DNA of 64,000 bases. It comes from Peptoniphilus lacrimalis DSM 7455. GTDB lineage: Bacteria; Bacillota; Clostridia; Tissierellales; Peptoniphilaceae. The notes beneath the pieces are model-generated. The model searched no databases and was not told the origin of the DNA. It worked only from the letters and a program-made list of their open reading frames with translations. Numbering within the stretch: the first letter of the stretch is position 1; the number at the start of each line of letters is the position of its first letter. The position numbers and the translations under genes are program-made. Of the stretch, positions 51,116 through 60,934 are shown one piece after another. Location: the NCBI RefSeq assembly GCF_000378725.1, contig NZ_KB900369.1, positions 124,001 to 188,000 on the forward strand, written 5' to 3'.

Positions 51116-52885
51116 TTATTCTATAACTTTTATATGGACTTCCTCAAGCTGTTTTTCACTTAATTCTGTTGGTGCTTCAGTTAATAAACAAGTTGCAGAT
51201 TGAGTCTTAGGAAATGCAATGACATCTCTGATATTTTCTGCACCTGTAAATAACATTGTAAGTCTATCAAGTCCATAAGCTAAGCCACCGTGTGGTGGTG
51301 CTCCATATTTAAACGCTTCAAGCAAAAATCCAAACTTTTCTTTTGCATCTTCATCAGTAAATCCAAGTGCTTTAAACATTTTCTTTTGAATTTCTTGGTC
51401 ATTAATTCTTATAGAACCCCCGCCCATTTCATCTCCATTTATAACTATATCATAGGCCTTAGCTCTAGCTTTTTCAGGATTAGAAAGAATTATATCAAGG
51501 TCTTCATCTTTTGGTGATGTGAAGGGATGGTGTTTTGCTACATACCTTTTTTCATCTTCATCATATTCAAATAATGGGAAATCTGTTATCCATAGCATTT
51601 CATAAGAATTTTTATCTATAAGATCTAAATCCCTAGCTATTTTATTTCTCAAATTACCTAAAGAATCATAAACGACTTGGTCCTTACCAGCTACAATTAA
51701 TATTAAATCTCCTTTTTCAGCTTGGAAAGCTTGAACAATTTTATTTAAAATTTCTTCAGAAACAAATTTCTTAATTGAAGAATCAATTTCGTCCGCTACT
51801 TTTACTTGTACAAGACCCTTAGCTTTAAAGTCTTTAACAAATTCTTCAAGTTTTTTTATTTTCTTCTTAGAATATTTTTCAGCTCCATTTTTTACGTTTA
51901 TACCTCTGACACTGCCATCTTTAACAGCTTCCTCAAAAACCTTAAAACCTGAATCTTTTACTATATCGCTGATATCTTTTAATTCCATTCCAAATCTAAG
52001 ATCTGGTTTATCAACCCCAAATCTATCCATGGCTTCACTGTATTTCATTCTCCTCAAAGGAAGTTTAATGTCAATATCTAGCATTTCCTTGAAAAGTTTC
52101 TGTAAGAATTTTTCATTTATAGACATAACATCATCTTCAGTTACAAAACTAAGTTCCATATCTATTTGTGTAAATTCAGGTTGTCTATTTGCTCTTAAGT
52201 CTTCATCTCTAAAACATTTTGTTATTTGTATATACCTGTCAAGACCTGAAACCATTAAAAGTTGTTTCATTAATTGAGGTGATTGAGGTAGGGCATAAAA
52301 TTTTCCGGAATTTACACGAGAAGGCACCAAATAATCTCTAGCTCCTTCAGGAGTAGGCTTTGTAAGCATTGGTGTTTCGACTTCTATAAATCCATTATCA
52401 TAGAAGAAATCACGGGTAATTTTATAAATTTTTGACCTCAATTTTAAATTTCTAAGCATGCTTGGTTTTCTTAAATCAAGAGTCCTATATTTAAGTCTCA
52501 TATTTTCAGCTACATTATCATTATCTTTAACATAGATTGGTGGAACCTGTGATTCATTAAGTATTTTAATTTCACTAGCTAAAACTTCAATTTTTCCTGT
52601 AGGAATCTTATCGTTAATTGAAGATCTCATTCTCACTATACCCTTAACAGCGATTACATATTCATTGTGAAGTTTAGTCGCCTTATTAATTACTTCTTCT
52701 GGTGAAGTTTCGTTTACTACGACTTGGCAAATTCCTTCTCTATCTCTTAAATCTATGAAAATTATTGAGCCTAGACTTCTCGCTCTTTGAACCCAGCCCA
52801 TTAGTATAACTTCAGAATCAATATCGTTTTCTCTCAAATCACCACAGTAATTTGTCCTTTTTAAATTGCCCATTGCTTCTTGCAT
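51116..52885 (-). CDS. aspS: aspartyl-tRNA synthetase
   Basis: Class II synthetase of 589 residues. It has an N-terminal OB-fold anticodon domain (GWVQRARSLGSIIFIDLRDREG), class II motifs 2 and 3 (TKCFRDEDLRANRQPEFTQID; GGLAYGLDRLTMLF), a bacterial GAD insertion (about 290-420), and QSPQLMKQLLM. The frame extends to 52915, but that upstream part is the hairpin before the gene. GGAGG with five bases spacing selects the ATG at 52885. Whether it is discriminating or also charges tRNA-Asn cannot be told from this window. Confidence 0.95.
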   Translation of the reverse strand: MQEAMGNLKRTNYCGDLRENDIDSEVILMGWVQRARSLGSIIFIDLRDREGICQVVVNETSPEEVINKATKLHNEYVIAVKGIVRMRSSINDKIPTGKIEVLASEIKILNESQVPPIYVKDNDNVAENMRLKYRTLDLRKPSMLRNLKLRSKIYKITRDFFYDNGFIEVETPMLTKPTPEGARDYLVPSRVNSGKFYALPQSPQLMKQLLMVSGLDRYIQITKCFRDEDLRANRQPEFTQIDMELSFVTEDDVMSINEKFLQKLFKEMLDIDIKLPLRRMKYSEAMDRFGVDKPDLRFGMELKDISDIVKDSGFKVFEEAVKDGSVRGINVKNGAEKYSKKKIKKLEEFVKDFKAKGLVQVKVADEIDSSIKKFVSEEILNKIVQAFQAEKGDLILIVAGKDQVVYDSLGNLRNKIARDLDLIDKNSYEMLWITDFPLFEYDEDEKRYVAKHHPFTSPKDEDLDIILSNPEKARAKAYDIVINGDEMGGGSIRINDQEIQKKMFKALGFTDEDAKEKFGFLLEAFKYGAPPHGGLAYGLDRLTMLFTGAENIRDVIAFPKTQSATCLLTEAPTELSEKQLEEVHIKVIE

Positions 52886-52895
52886 AATTACCTCC

Positions 52896-52923
52896 AAAAT
52901 AAAAGCTCCTGTCATCAGGAGCC
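52896..52923 (-). terminator. terminator-like hairpin in the aspS leader
   Basis: Minus-strand stem GCTCCTG (52922-52916) / CAGGAGC (52911-52905) with a four-base loop, then TTTTATTTT running into the GGAGG Shine-Dalgarno. It lies downstream of the aspS promoter, so aspS transcripts must pass it. Either an attenuator or a stop for readthrough from the MurE-like gene. Confidence 0.7.
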
Positions 52924-52988
52924 ATTTTTATATTCTATGTCCCTAAGTAATAACTTATAATGACATTTAATTCATATTAATATATTTA

Positions 52989-53017
52989 ATTATAACTTAA
53001 AATACACTATCTTTCAA
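52989..53017 (-). promoter_or_regulatory. promoter for aspS-rseC operon
   Basis: Minus-strand TTGAAA (53017-53012), exactly 17 bases, TATAAT (52994-52989), starting three bases after the MurE-like stop codon. It predicts a leader of about 95 bases with an ATGTC/GACAT stem and the terminator-like hairpin. Confidence 0.7.
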
Positions 53018-53019
53018 TA

Positions 53020-54549
53020 TTAACAAGTTCTATTGTCAATTCTTTTAGTAAAGTCTTTGATATTTGTTACTAAATTATTTTCTAACAGATATTTTTCTAC
53101 AAACTTTGCACCCTTATCCATACCCTGACAACCTGCTAATAATACAATATCTCCAGATTGAGCCTTTTTTAAAATATTGTTAATCCCATCTTTTAGTTCA
53201 TTAAAATATACAGTTTCAATATTATTATTTTTTAAAACTTCAGCATATACTGCCTTTTCCTCTTGGGTCACTTTATCCTTTTGTTTAACTGTATCTTCAC
53301 TAAAAGTTGTAAAAAGTGTACTAGCTTTTAATTTTTTTAACCAAAAACATAGTCTTTCATCAACTGCTCTATTAAGTTCAACCCCTCTATTACCTCTTAT
53401 TGCATATAAAATATGAAGATTTTTATAATTCATTTGACTTAAAGTTGTCATAGTTACATCAATATTTTTTTCATTAGCAAAATGGTCATCTAAAACCTTA
53501 AAATTTTCATCATATATAAGTTCGAATCTTCTTTCTACACCCTTAAAATTTTTGAGAGCATTTAAAATTATATTCTTATCTACTTGTAAAATTAAAGCTA
53601 AAGATATAGCAATTACACCATTCATAACAGAAGCATATCCAACGCTACCCATTTCAACTTCAAAACTTTGTTTTTTTAAATTAATTTCTTTTATATCCCT
53701 GTTAACATGAAACATAAATTTCCCAAAACCCGTGGATAAATCAAGTTTAGAAATACCAAAATCTGAATCCAAATTCTCCATTGAAAAAGTCAGAACACTC
53801 GCTTTAGTCTTTTCTTTCAAACTAGCTATATATTCGTTATCCATATTTAAAAGGGCAAAAGAACCTTTTTTAGCATTCAAAATTATCTTTGATTTATCCC
53901 TAAAATAATTTTCAAAAGAACCATGTTGGTCTATATGCTCTCTACTTAAATTTCCAAAAGAAACTATGTCGAAATCAATGTTATTTACTCTTAGCATCTG
54001 TTGAGCTGATGAAGAAACTTCCATAACTACATGACTAATATTTTTATCAAGCATTTCTTTAAAATATTTTTGAAGTTCTAAAGATTCTGGAGTTGTCAGA
54101 ATAGATGGAATATTTACATCAGCAAATTTTGTATAAACAGTGCCAATAATACCTGTATTAATTTTATTTTCACTTAAAATTTTTTTAAGCATAAAGGATG
54201 TTGTAGTCTTTCCATTTGTTGCTGTTATCCCAATAACTTTTAAATCTTTTGAGGGGTCTTTATAAAAATTTTTAGCTAAATCAGCAAGACTTTTTCTAGT
54301 GTTATCAACTTTTATTTGAGGTATATAAACCTCTTTAAAATCTTCAACAACAGCTACAATAGCCCCATGATTTTTAGCATTTTTTATATATTTATGACCA
54401 TCGGTAATTTTACCTTTAATAGCTACGAAAAGCCCACTAGCTTCAATATTTTTACTATTATAAGACATATTAGAGATTTCTGTATCTAAATCAATATTCC
54501 CTCTAATGTCAATTATTTCTATGTCTTTTAAAATTTCTCTTAACTTCAA
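53020..54549 (-). CDS. divergent MurE-like Mur ligase
   Basis: A 509-residue ligase with the three Mur domains. The N-terminal part aligns with MurE (NMSYNSKNIEASGLFVAIKG), the P-loop is TATNGKTTT, and the central block is MEVSSSAQQMLRV then NLSREHIDQHGS. The likely carbamylated Lys is in RDKSKI. The C-terminal domain departs from MurE: DDHFAN stands where VDYAHTPD is expected, YAIRGNRGVELN replaces the CGGDRDxxKR region, AGCQGMDKG replaces AGKGHE, and no DNPR-type amino-acid specificity motif is found. It is therefore either a divergent lysine/ornithine-adding MurE or a paralogue adding something else. Located one base after hemZ. Confidence 0.72.
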   Translation of the reverse strand: MKLREILKDIEIIDIRGNIDLDTEISNMSYNSKNIEASGLFVAIKGKITDGHKYIKNAKNHGAIVAVVEDFKEVYIPQIKVDNTRKSLADLAKNFYKDPSKDLKVIGITATNGKTTTSFMLKKILSENKINTGIIGTVYTKFADVNIPSILTTPESLELQKYFKEMLDKNISHVVMEVSSSAQQMLRVNNIDFDIVSFGNLSREHIDQHGSFENYFRDKSKIILNAKKGSFALLNMDNEYIASLKEKTKASVLTFSMENLDSDFGISKLDLSTGFGKFMFHVNRDIKEINLKKQSFEVEMGSVGYASVMNGVIAISLALILQVDKNIILNALKNFKGVERRFELIYDENFKVLDDHFANEKNIDVTMTTLSQMNYKNLHILYAIRGNRGVELNRAVDERLCFWLKKLKASTLFTTFSEDTVKQKDKVTQEEKAVYAEVLKNNNIETVYFNELKDGINNILKKAQSGDIVLLAGCQGMDKGAKFVEKYLLENNLVTNIKDFTKRIDNRTC

Positions 54550-54550
54550 A

Positions 54551-55927
54551 TTACTCGTCCTTTTTTTCTATTAAACTCGATTTCATTAAAATTATATCAT
54601 TAATTCTATTAATATAATCATTTAAACTTTTATAATTGAAAGTTCTCTTAAAATTATGATTTTTATCCATAATTTTACTTGATGATGATATACCAAAACC
54701 TAAAATATCTTCAATTTCCTCCATGGAAATAACATTATACTTACAAATATGTCCTTGCTTTGCATATCCTATATTTTCTCCGGAAAGTGCCATCCTTTTT
54801 TGCCTATATAAATAATATGGGAAATAATTATTTTCTTCCATAAATTTCTTTGAAAATTCCATAACGTCCCAATAATCCTTGTCGTTAATAAAATTTTCAT
54901 CGTATAGTCTTGAACCTTTTTTTAATGATAAGGTGTGGATAGTAATATTATCAGGTTCTAAATCATTAACTTTTTTTATTGAATTAATTATGCTATCCCT
55001 ATTTTCTCCCGGTAATCCAACTATCAAGTCCATATTTATTGATTTGAAATTGTGATTTCTAGCTTCTTCATACCAAAAATCAAAGTTTGTGTTATCCCTA
55101 TTTAAATTCCTTATAATTTCTTTATTAAAAGATTGAGGATTAATTGAAATTCTTTCAACTCCTTTTTCTTTTAACATTCTTAATAAATCCGAAGAAAAAG
55201 TATCAGTTCTACCACATTCTACTGTAAATTCATCTGCAAAACCATAATCCTTATATACTTCATCAATAATCTTCTCAAGCCTTTTCCATCCAATTGAAGA
55301 TGGAGTGCCTCCTCCAATATATATAGTTTTTGGATTTTTATTATAATAATTCTTTAATGACGATAGCTCTTTTAATAAAGCCTCAATATAAATATCTATT
55401 TTTTCTTCATCTATTACCATTGCATCAAATGAACAATAGGAACATCTGCTAGGACAAAAAGGAATATGAATATAAATTGAATAACTATCTATTGAAGAAT
55501 TCTCAACTATTTCTCTTTGATTATCATAAATCTCAGATAAAATATTTATATCAGCTTGTCTTAGAAGATAATCCTCTTTTAATATTCTTTGACACGCTTC
55601 TAAATTGTTATCTTTTCTTATTTTTCTATAAAGCTTTAAAGGTCTTACTCCTGTTAGTATACCAAAAGACTTGTCATAATTAACAATTCCATCAAAATAT
55701 ATCAAGATAATTTTTTTTATGACCTTTAGCAATGAATGTTTTTCTGCATATTTTAATTTATAAATTTTTTCTTGATTACTATATTTTATAGTAAAAATAC
55801 ATATTTGATTTATAAATTCAATATCAAAAAAAATTTCCTCAATCTCAAAATTTTGAGGGAATTTAAAAATTAAGAAATCGTTTAATAACTTTTTAAACTT
55901 TTTATCTTGGCAATTTATACTTATCAT
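54551..55927 (-). CDS. hemZ: HemZ-type radical SAM protein (oxygen-independent coproporphyrinogen dehydrogenase family)
   Basis: A 458-residue radical-SAM protein with CPSRCSYC (about residues 155-163, the CxxxCxxC cluster site), YIGGGTPSS, and DLIVGLPGE. An N-terminal extension of about 140 residues, weakly conserved, is characteristic of HemZ, as opposed to HemN or HemW. The annotated activity is oxidation of coproporphyrinogen III. No other heme gene is in the window, so a porphyrin role in this organism is unproven. Overlaps the MBL hydrolase gene as ATGA. Confidence 0.82.
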   Translation of the reverse strand: MISINCQDKKFKKLLNDFLIFKFPQNFEIEEIFFDIEFINQICIFTIKYSNQEKIYKLKYAEKHSLLKVIKKIILIYFDGIVNYDKSFGILTGVRPLKLYRKIRKDNNLEACQRILKEDYLLRQADINILSEIYDNQREIVENSSIDSYSIYIHIPFCPSRCSYCSFDAMVIDEEKIDIYIEALLKELSSLKNYYNKNPKTIYIGGGTPSSIGWKRLEKIIDEVYKDYGFADEFTVECGRTDTFSSDLLRMLKEKGVERISINPQSFNKEIIRNLNRDNTNFDFWYEEARNHNFKSINMDLIVGLPGENRDSIINSIKKVNDLEPDNITIHTLSLKKGSRLYDENFINDKDYWDVMEFSKKFMEENNYFPYYLYRQKRMALSGENIGYAKQGHICKYNVISMEEIEDILGFGISSSSKIMDKNHNFKRTFNYKSLNDYINRINDIILMKSSLIEKKDE

Positions 55928-56550
55928 AGCCTTTTTAAATATGGATTGTAATTTAGTTCATATTCAATTGAAGTTTCCGGACCATGTCCAGGCAAAACAA
56001 TTGTATTTTTATCAAGTAAAGTTAATTTTTTAAGAGAATTCATTAAGTCTAATCCGGAAGATTCTGGAAAATCGTATCTGCCTATAGAACCGAGAAAAAG
56101 TGTGTCCCCTGAAAATAAAATATTATCAAGTTTATAACAAACCCCTCCTCCTGTGTGGCCAGGAGTTTCTATTACTTTAAATGAATCATCAGAAAATTTA
56201 ATGTCATTTCCTTCTTTAACAAAATAATCAGATTTTGCTCCATTAACACTCATTCCGTAAAGACTTGCCGAATTTTTATTTGGTTTTTCTAACATATCTT
56301 TATCTTTATTATGAATATATACAGAAATACCATACTTATCTTTCAAATCTTTTACAGCACCTATATGGTCAATATGACCATGTGTCAAAAGTATATATAA
56401 AGGCTTTAATTTCTCTTTTTCAATAGTATCTATTATTCTTTGACTTTCATAACCCGGATCAATGATTACACATTCATTTTCCTTATTATAAACAATATAA
56501 CAATTTTCTTGTAAGGGTCCAACAGTTAATCTGATAATTTTCTTATCCAT
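55924..56550 (-). CDS. MBL-fold metallo-hydrolase (glyoxalase II-like)
   Basis: A 208-residue metallo-beta-lactamase-fold protein with the binuclear site THGHIDHIG (H57, H59, D61, H62), then ETPGHTGGG and LFSGDTLF. Such YcbL/GloB-like hydrolases cleave thioesters, but the substrate is unknown. The open frame extends to 56598 inside dtd; AGGAG eight bases before the ATG at 56550 fixes the start. Confidence 0.85.
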   Translation of the reverse strand: MDKKIIRLTVGPLQENCYIVYNKENECVIIDPGYESQRIIDTIEKEKLKPLYILLTHGHIDHIGAVKDLKDKYGISVYIHNKDKDMLEKPNKNSASLYGMSVNGAKSDYFVKEGNDIKFSDDSFKVIETPGHTGGGVCYKLDNILFSGDTLFLGSIGRYDFPESSGLDLMNSLKKLTLLDKNTIVLPGHGPETSIEYELNYNPYLKRL

Positions 56551-56551
56551 A

Positions 56552-57001
56552 TTAAAACTCCTTTTCTGAATCAAGTAAAATTGTAACAGGACCGTCATTT
56601 ATTAATGAAACATCCATATCTGCACCAAACTTACCATGCTCAACCTTAATATTATTTTTCTTTGATTCCTCAATAAATTTTTCGTAATAATAAGTTGCTT
56701 CTTCAGATTTAGCCGCTTGAACATATGAAGGTCTATTACCCTTTCTAGCATCTCCATAAAGTGTGAATTGGCTTACAATCAATAAATCATAGCCTAAATC
56801 AAGTAAAGATTTATTCATAACCCCATTTTCATCATCGAATATTCTCAAATTATAAACTTTTCTTTGTATATATGAAAAGTCTTCATCCTTATCTCCAACT
56901 TTTACACCTAGTAAAACTAAAAGTCCCTTATTTATAGAACCTATCAATTCACCATCTACACTAACATTAGCTTCTTTAACTCTTTGAACAACTGCTCTCA
57001 T
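56552..57001 (-). CDS. dtd: D-aminoacyl-tRNA deacylase
   Basis: Removes D-amino acids and misattached glycine from tRNA. The 149-residue protein has both active-site motifs, VSQFTLYGD and INDGPVTILLD (Gly-Pro with cis peptide in the family). It follows relA after four bases, the standard Firmicute order relA-dtd. Confidence 0.96.
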   Translation of the reverse strand: MRAVVQRVKEANVSVDGELIGSINKGLLVLLGVKVGDKDEDFSYIQRKVYNLRIFDDENGVMNKSLLDLGYDLLIVSQFTLYGDARKGNRPSYVQAAKSEEATYYYEKFIEESKKNNIKVEHGKFGADMDVSLINDGPVTILLDSEKEF

Positions 57002-57005
57002 TTAA

Positions 57006-59141
57006 TCACGCTTTCATTCTATAAACGTCAAAAACATTCTTGACTCTTTTTAACTTCTCAATAATTCCTTCAAGTTCATCAATATTTGTAATTTCAAGTA
57101 TTACGTCAACAATTGCATCTCCATCTCTTGTTGAGCGAGCATTTAAACTTGTCATATTAAGCTTAGCTTCATTAATTCTATTTGCGACATCACCGATAAC
57201 ATTAGGTTTATCAAGTGCTCTAACTTCAATAGCGGCTTCGTAACTGTTCGCTTCATCTTTTTGCCATGAAACTTGAACAATTCTAGATTCCTCAACATTA
57301 TTATTAACATTTGGACAATCAGCTCTGTGAACTGAAATTCCTCTACCTATTGTTATATATCCAATAATGTCATCTCCGGGAACTGGAGTACAACATTTAG
57401 CAATTCTTACCTTAACTCCGTCTACTCCCTTAACATCAATGCCACTTTTTTGTACCTTTCTTTTAGACTTTACAATATTCTTTATAGGTTTTTTATTGAA
57501 TCTGTTATATATATCAATAAGCTTTGCAGTGACTTGACTTAATTTTACAGTTCCAAAACCTAAAGCTGCATATAAATCATCAATTGTTGAAACATTCAAC
57601 TTAGCCCTAACTTCATCTATCCATTCATCTTTTAAAAATTCATTGACATTATAATTAAGTCTTTTTGCTTCTTTTTCTAATAATTCTTTACCCTTTTCAA
57701 TATTTTTATCTCTATCTTTAATTTTAAAATATTGTGATATCTTCTTTTTAGCTTGATTTGATTTAACAATATTTAGCCAATCTAGTGACGGACCAGAATT
57801 TGAGTTTGTTATTATATCAACGATATTACCTGAGGATAACTTATAACTCAAAGGAACAATTCTACCATTAACCTTAGCGCCAACGCAAGTATTACCAACT
57901 TGTGTGTGAATTCTATAAGCAAAATCAATTGGTGTTGAACCTTCAGGAAGATTAATAACATCTCCCTTTGGAGAGAATACAAAAACTTCATCAGCAAAGA
58001 AATCTACTTTCAACGTATCCATAAAATCGTTGGGATCATTTAAGTCCTTTTGCCATTCCATCAATTGTCTTAACCAAGTTAAATTTTCATCAAAACTTGT
58101 AGTTTTTGTTTGCCCAGTTTTGTATTTCCAATGGGCAGCTATACCATATTCAGCAGTTTGATGCATTTGATATGTTCTTATTTGAACTTCAAAGGTTTCA
58201 CCATTATTGTCAATTACAGTAGTGTGTAAAGATTGATAATTATTTGGTTTAGGCATAGCAATATAATCTTTAAATCTACCAGGAATTGGCTTCCATAAGG
58301 TATGAACAACACCTAAGGCACCATAACAATCTTTAATATCATTTGTTAAAATTCTCACTGCTGATAGGTCATATATTTCATCAAAAACCTTGCCTTTTAC
58401 CTTCATTTTTTTATATATAGAATAAAAATTTTTAGGTCTACCATTTATTTCACATTTTATTCCAACTCTCTCAAGATTAACTTTCAAGGTATCAATAATA
58501 GAATTTATAAGCTCTTCTCTTTCTTTTCTTCTCTTGTTAACCATATCTACTAGCTTATAATATTCATCTGGATCTAAATATCTTAAAGATAAGTCTTCAA
58601 GTTCCCATTTAACCCTGCTCATACCAAGTCTATCAGCAATTGGTGCATAAATCTCCAAAGTTTCTGTCGCTTTTTCAATTTTTTTGGCTTCAGTCATATA
58701 TTCGAGAGTTCTCATATTATGAAGTCTATCTGCAAGCTTTACGATGATAACCCTTATATCTTTTGCCATGGCAAGAACCATCTTACGAATATTTTCAGCC
58801 TGTTTTTCAGCCTTGCTTTTATAATTTAATTTTTTTAGTTTTGTAACTCCATCAACAAGCTCTGCTATTTCCTTGCCAAATTTTTTTTCAATATCCTCAT
58901 AAGTTACAGAAGTGTCTTCTATGGTATCGTGCAAAAGTCCCGCTATAATCGTCGCTGAATCCATATTCATATCTGCTAAGATCATTGCAACATGAAGAGG
59001 ATGGATTATATAATCCTCTCCTGAATTCCTCTTTTGACCCTGATGATTAACTTTTGCCAATTCATAGGCACTTCTAATTTCAGCTTCATCAACATTAGGA
59101 TTATATGTTTTTATTTTTTCAATTAAATCGTCTATTGTCAT
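57006..59141 (-). CDS. relA: (p)ppGpp synthetase/hydrolase RelA/SpoT family
   Basis: Bifunctional stringent-response enzyme. The 711 residues include an HD hydrolase domain (GLLHDTIEDTSVTYEDI and the HNMRTLEYM block), a synthetase domain (about 230-350, KNFYSIYKKM, VRILTNDIKDCYGALGVVH), TGS domain (FVFSPKGDVINLPEGSTPIDFAYRIH), a zinc-finger/CC region with CCTPVPGDDIIG, and a C-terminal ACT domain. Hydrolase motifs are intact. A GTG at 59150 opens the frame; GGTGAG covers it, so the ATG at 59141 is preferred. Overlaps recJ by 23 bases. Confidence 0.95.
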   Translation of the reverse strand: MTIDDLIEKIKTYNPNVDEAEIRSAYELAKVNHQGQKRNSGEDYIIHPLHVAMILADMNMDSATIIAGLLHDTIEDTSVTYEDIEKKFGKEIAELVDGVTKLKKLNYKSKAEKQAENIRKMVLAMAKDIRVIIVKLADRLHNMRTLEYMTEAKKIEKATETLEIYAPIADRLGMSRVKWELEDLSLRYLDPDEYYKLVDMVNKRRKEREELINSIIDTLKVNLERVGIKCEINGRPKNFYSIYKKMKVKGKVFDEIYDLSAVRILTNDIKDCYGALGVVHTLWKPIPGRFKDYIAMPKPNNYQSLHTTVIDNNGETFEVQIRTYQMHQTAEYGIAAHWKYKTGQTKTTSFDENLTWLRQLMEWQKDLNDPNDFMDTLKVDFFADEVFVFSPKGDVINLPEGSTPIDFAYRIHTQVGNTCVGAKVNGRIVPLSYKLSSGNIVDIITNSNSGPSLDWLNIVKSNQAKKKISQYFKIKDRDKNIEKGKELLEKEAKRLNYNVNEFLKDEWIDEVRAKLNVSTIDDLYAALGFGTVKLSQVTAKLIDIYNRFNKKPIKNIVKSKRKVQKSGIDVKGVDGVKVRIAKCCTPVPGDDIIGYITIGRGISVHRADCPNVNNNVEESRIVQVSWQKDEANSYEAAIEVRALDKPNVIGDVANRINEAKLNMTSLNARSTRDGDAIVDVILEITNIDELEGIIEKLKRVKNVFDVYRMKA

Positions 59142-60915
59142 CTTTCTCACCGTTTACTCTGTAACTTTTTAACCTTAGTTCAATACTAGAATTACCCCTA
59201 AAGTTATTTACATCTATAGAATATATTACATCTATTTTAATATTTTTATTTGATTTTTGCAAAAGCCCAGTTACAGCCTCTTGACCATAAGTCTTTTTTA
59301 AATCGTTTAGAAATTCATTGGAATCTTTAAACAGTAAGGCATTTTGAAAAACTCCACTATCTTCCAGCATTAATTTAATAACATTCTTATTAGTACCAAA
59401 AATTGCAATATCTGTTATTTTTAAATTCCTACTTCCAAAAAGTGGTTTCTCATTATCCGTACCAAAGGGCTTTAATTTATTTAAATCTTGAATTAACTTC
59501 ATATTAATCTGTGGAAAATTAAGAGGATAATCAATATAAATCTTCTTAGTCAAATCATCTCTTGTTAATTTTGCATTTTTATTTAAATTTAAATTAAAAT
59601 TATTGAAGTTTTCTTTTTTTATTGAAAGACCACATGCCATTTTATGCCCTCCGAAAGCTTCAAGTTCATCTCTAAATACATTTACCTCTTCAAACATATT
59701 ATATTCATCAATACTTCTTCCAGAACCCTTTATAATTCCATTAGAATCAGTTAGAACAATTGTTGGTCTATAAAATTTTTCCTTTATTCTACCAGCTATT
59801 ATTCCAACAATAGACTCATTAATATTGGGAACATAAATTAATAAAATAGGATATTTTTTCAAAAGTTCCTGTTCTTTTATGATTTTTATTGCCTTTATAT
59901 ATCCATCATTCGTGTAATTTTGTCTTTGATTATTAATATTCCTTATTTCTTTTGCTTTCTCGATTGCAGAGTTGTAATCTTTCTCTAAAAGGAGTTCTAC
60001 AGCTTCTTTAGCAGTTTTTAATCTGCCACAAGCATTTAAAGTTGGGCCAATAATAAATCCAATATGATAAACATCTATATCTTCTTTTTTTATATCACAA
60101 GCACTTATTAATGCATTTAACCCGACATCTTGCACATTTTTTAATGCTTCAAGTCCATAATGTATAAGAATTCTATTTTCATCTTTTAAAGGCATTACAT
60201 CACAAACTGTTGCAAGTGCAACATAGGCTAAAAAGTCATCATAGACTTCCTGTCCTTCCTTGCCTTTTATTAAATACAAATAAGATATTAATTTAAAAGC
60301 TACACAAGCACCACAAATATCTTTAAAAGGGTATTTTGAATCAGATACCTTAGGGTCAATAAGACCATTAGCATCAGGTAATTTTTCTTGTAAAACACCT
60401 TCAATTAAAACCTTAGCAGGTTCATGATGGTCAGTAACAATTACATCTATACCTAAATTTCTAGCATACTTAACAGGTTCAAAGGCCGCTATACCATTAT
60501 CACAAGTTATAATTAGAGATATATCATCTTCCTTTGCCCTATCTATGATTTTATTATTAATACCATATCCATCTAAAACTCTATTAGGAATGTCATATGA
60601 AACTTTAGCTCCTATTTTCTTCAATCCACAATATAAAATATATGTAGAAGTTATTCCATCAACATCATAGTCACCAACTATTCTAATATTAGAGCCTTTG
60701 GTTATATGACTAATAATAATATTTGCACTCTTAACCATATCTTTTAGAAAAATTGGAGAATGAATATTTGAGAGGTCTGGTTTTAAAAATTTTTCCAATT
60801 CCTCATCAGATTTTATTCCCCTATTTAACAATATTCTATATAAAATTTTATTTAATCCATATTTTTCATATGAAAGTTCATAATCCTTACTATTTTTTAT
60901 AAACCATTTTTCCAT
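59119..60915 (-). CDS. recJ: single-stranded-DNA-specific exonuclease RecJ
   Basis: 5'-3' exonuclease of recombination and repair, used after MutS/MutL or in gap repair. The 598-residue protein has the DHH motifs GDYDVDGITST, ITCDNGI, VTDHHEP, and CDVMPL. The DHHA1 motif FGGHKMACGLSI follows, and then a C-terminal OB region. Length is that of the shorter Firmicute RecJ forms. Confidence 0.95.
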   Translation of the reverse strand: MEKWFIKNSKDYELSYEKYGLNKILYRILLNRGIKSDEELEKFLKPDLSNIHSPIFLKDMVKSANIIISHITKGSNIRIVGDYDVDGITSTYILYCGLKKIGAKVSYDIPNRVLDGYGINNKIIDRAKEDDISLIITCDNGIAAFEPVKYARNLGIDVIVTDHHEPAKVLIEGVLQEKLPDANGLIDPKVSDSKYPFKDICGACVAFKLISYLYLIKGKEGQEVYDDFLAYVALATVCDVMPLKDENRILIHYGLEALKNVQDVGLNALISACDIKKEDIDVYHIGFIIGPTLNACGRLKTAKEAVELLLEKDYNSAIEKAKEIRNINNQRQNYTNDGYIKAIKIIKEQELLKKYPILLIYVPNINESIVGIIAGRIKEKFYRPTIVLTDSNGIIKGSGRSIDEYNMFEEVNVFRDELEAFGGHKMACGLSIKKENFNNFNLNLNKNAKLTRDDLTKKIYIDYPLNFPQINMKLIQDLNKLKPFGTDNEKPLFGSRNLKITDIAIFGTNKNVIKLMLEDSGVFQNALLFKDSNEFLNDLKKTYGQEAVTGLLQKSNKNIKIDVIYSIDVNNFRGNSSIELRLKSYRVNGEKDDNRRFN

Positions 60916-60934
60916 CTAACCACCATAATATATG

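Noticed and set aside
52896-53017. T-box riboswitch ahead of aspS
   Set aside because: Leader is only about 95 bases and lacks the conserved T-box sequence and long specifier stem.
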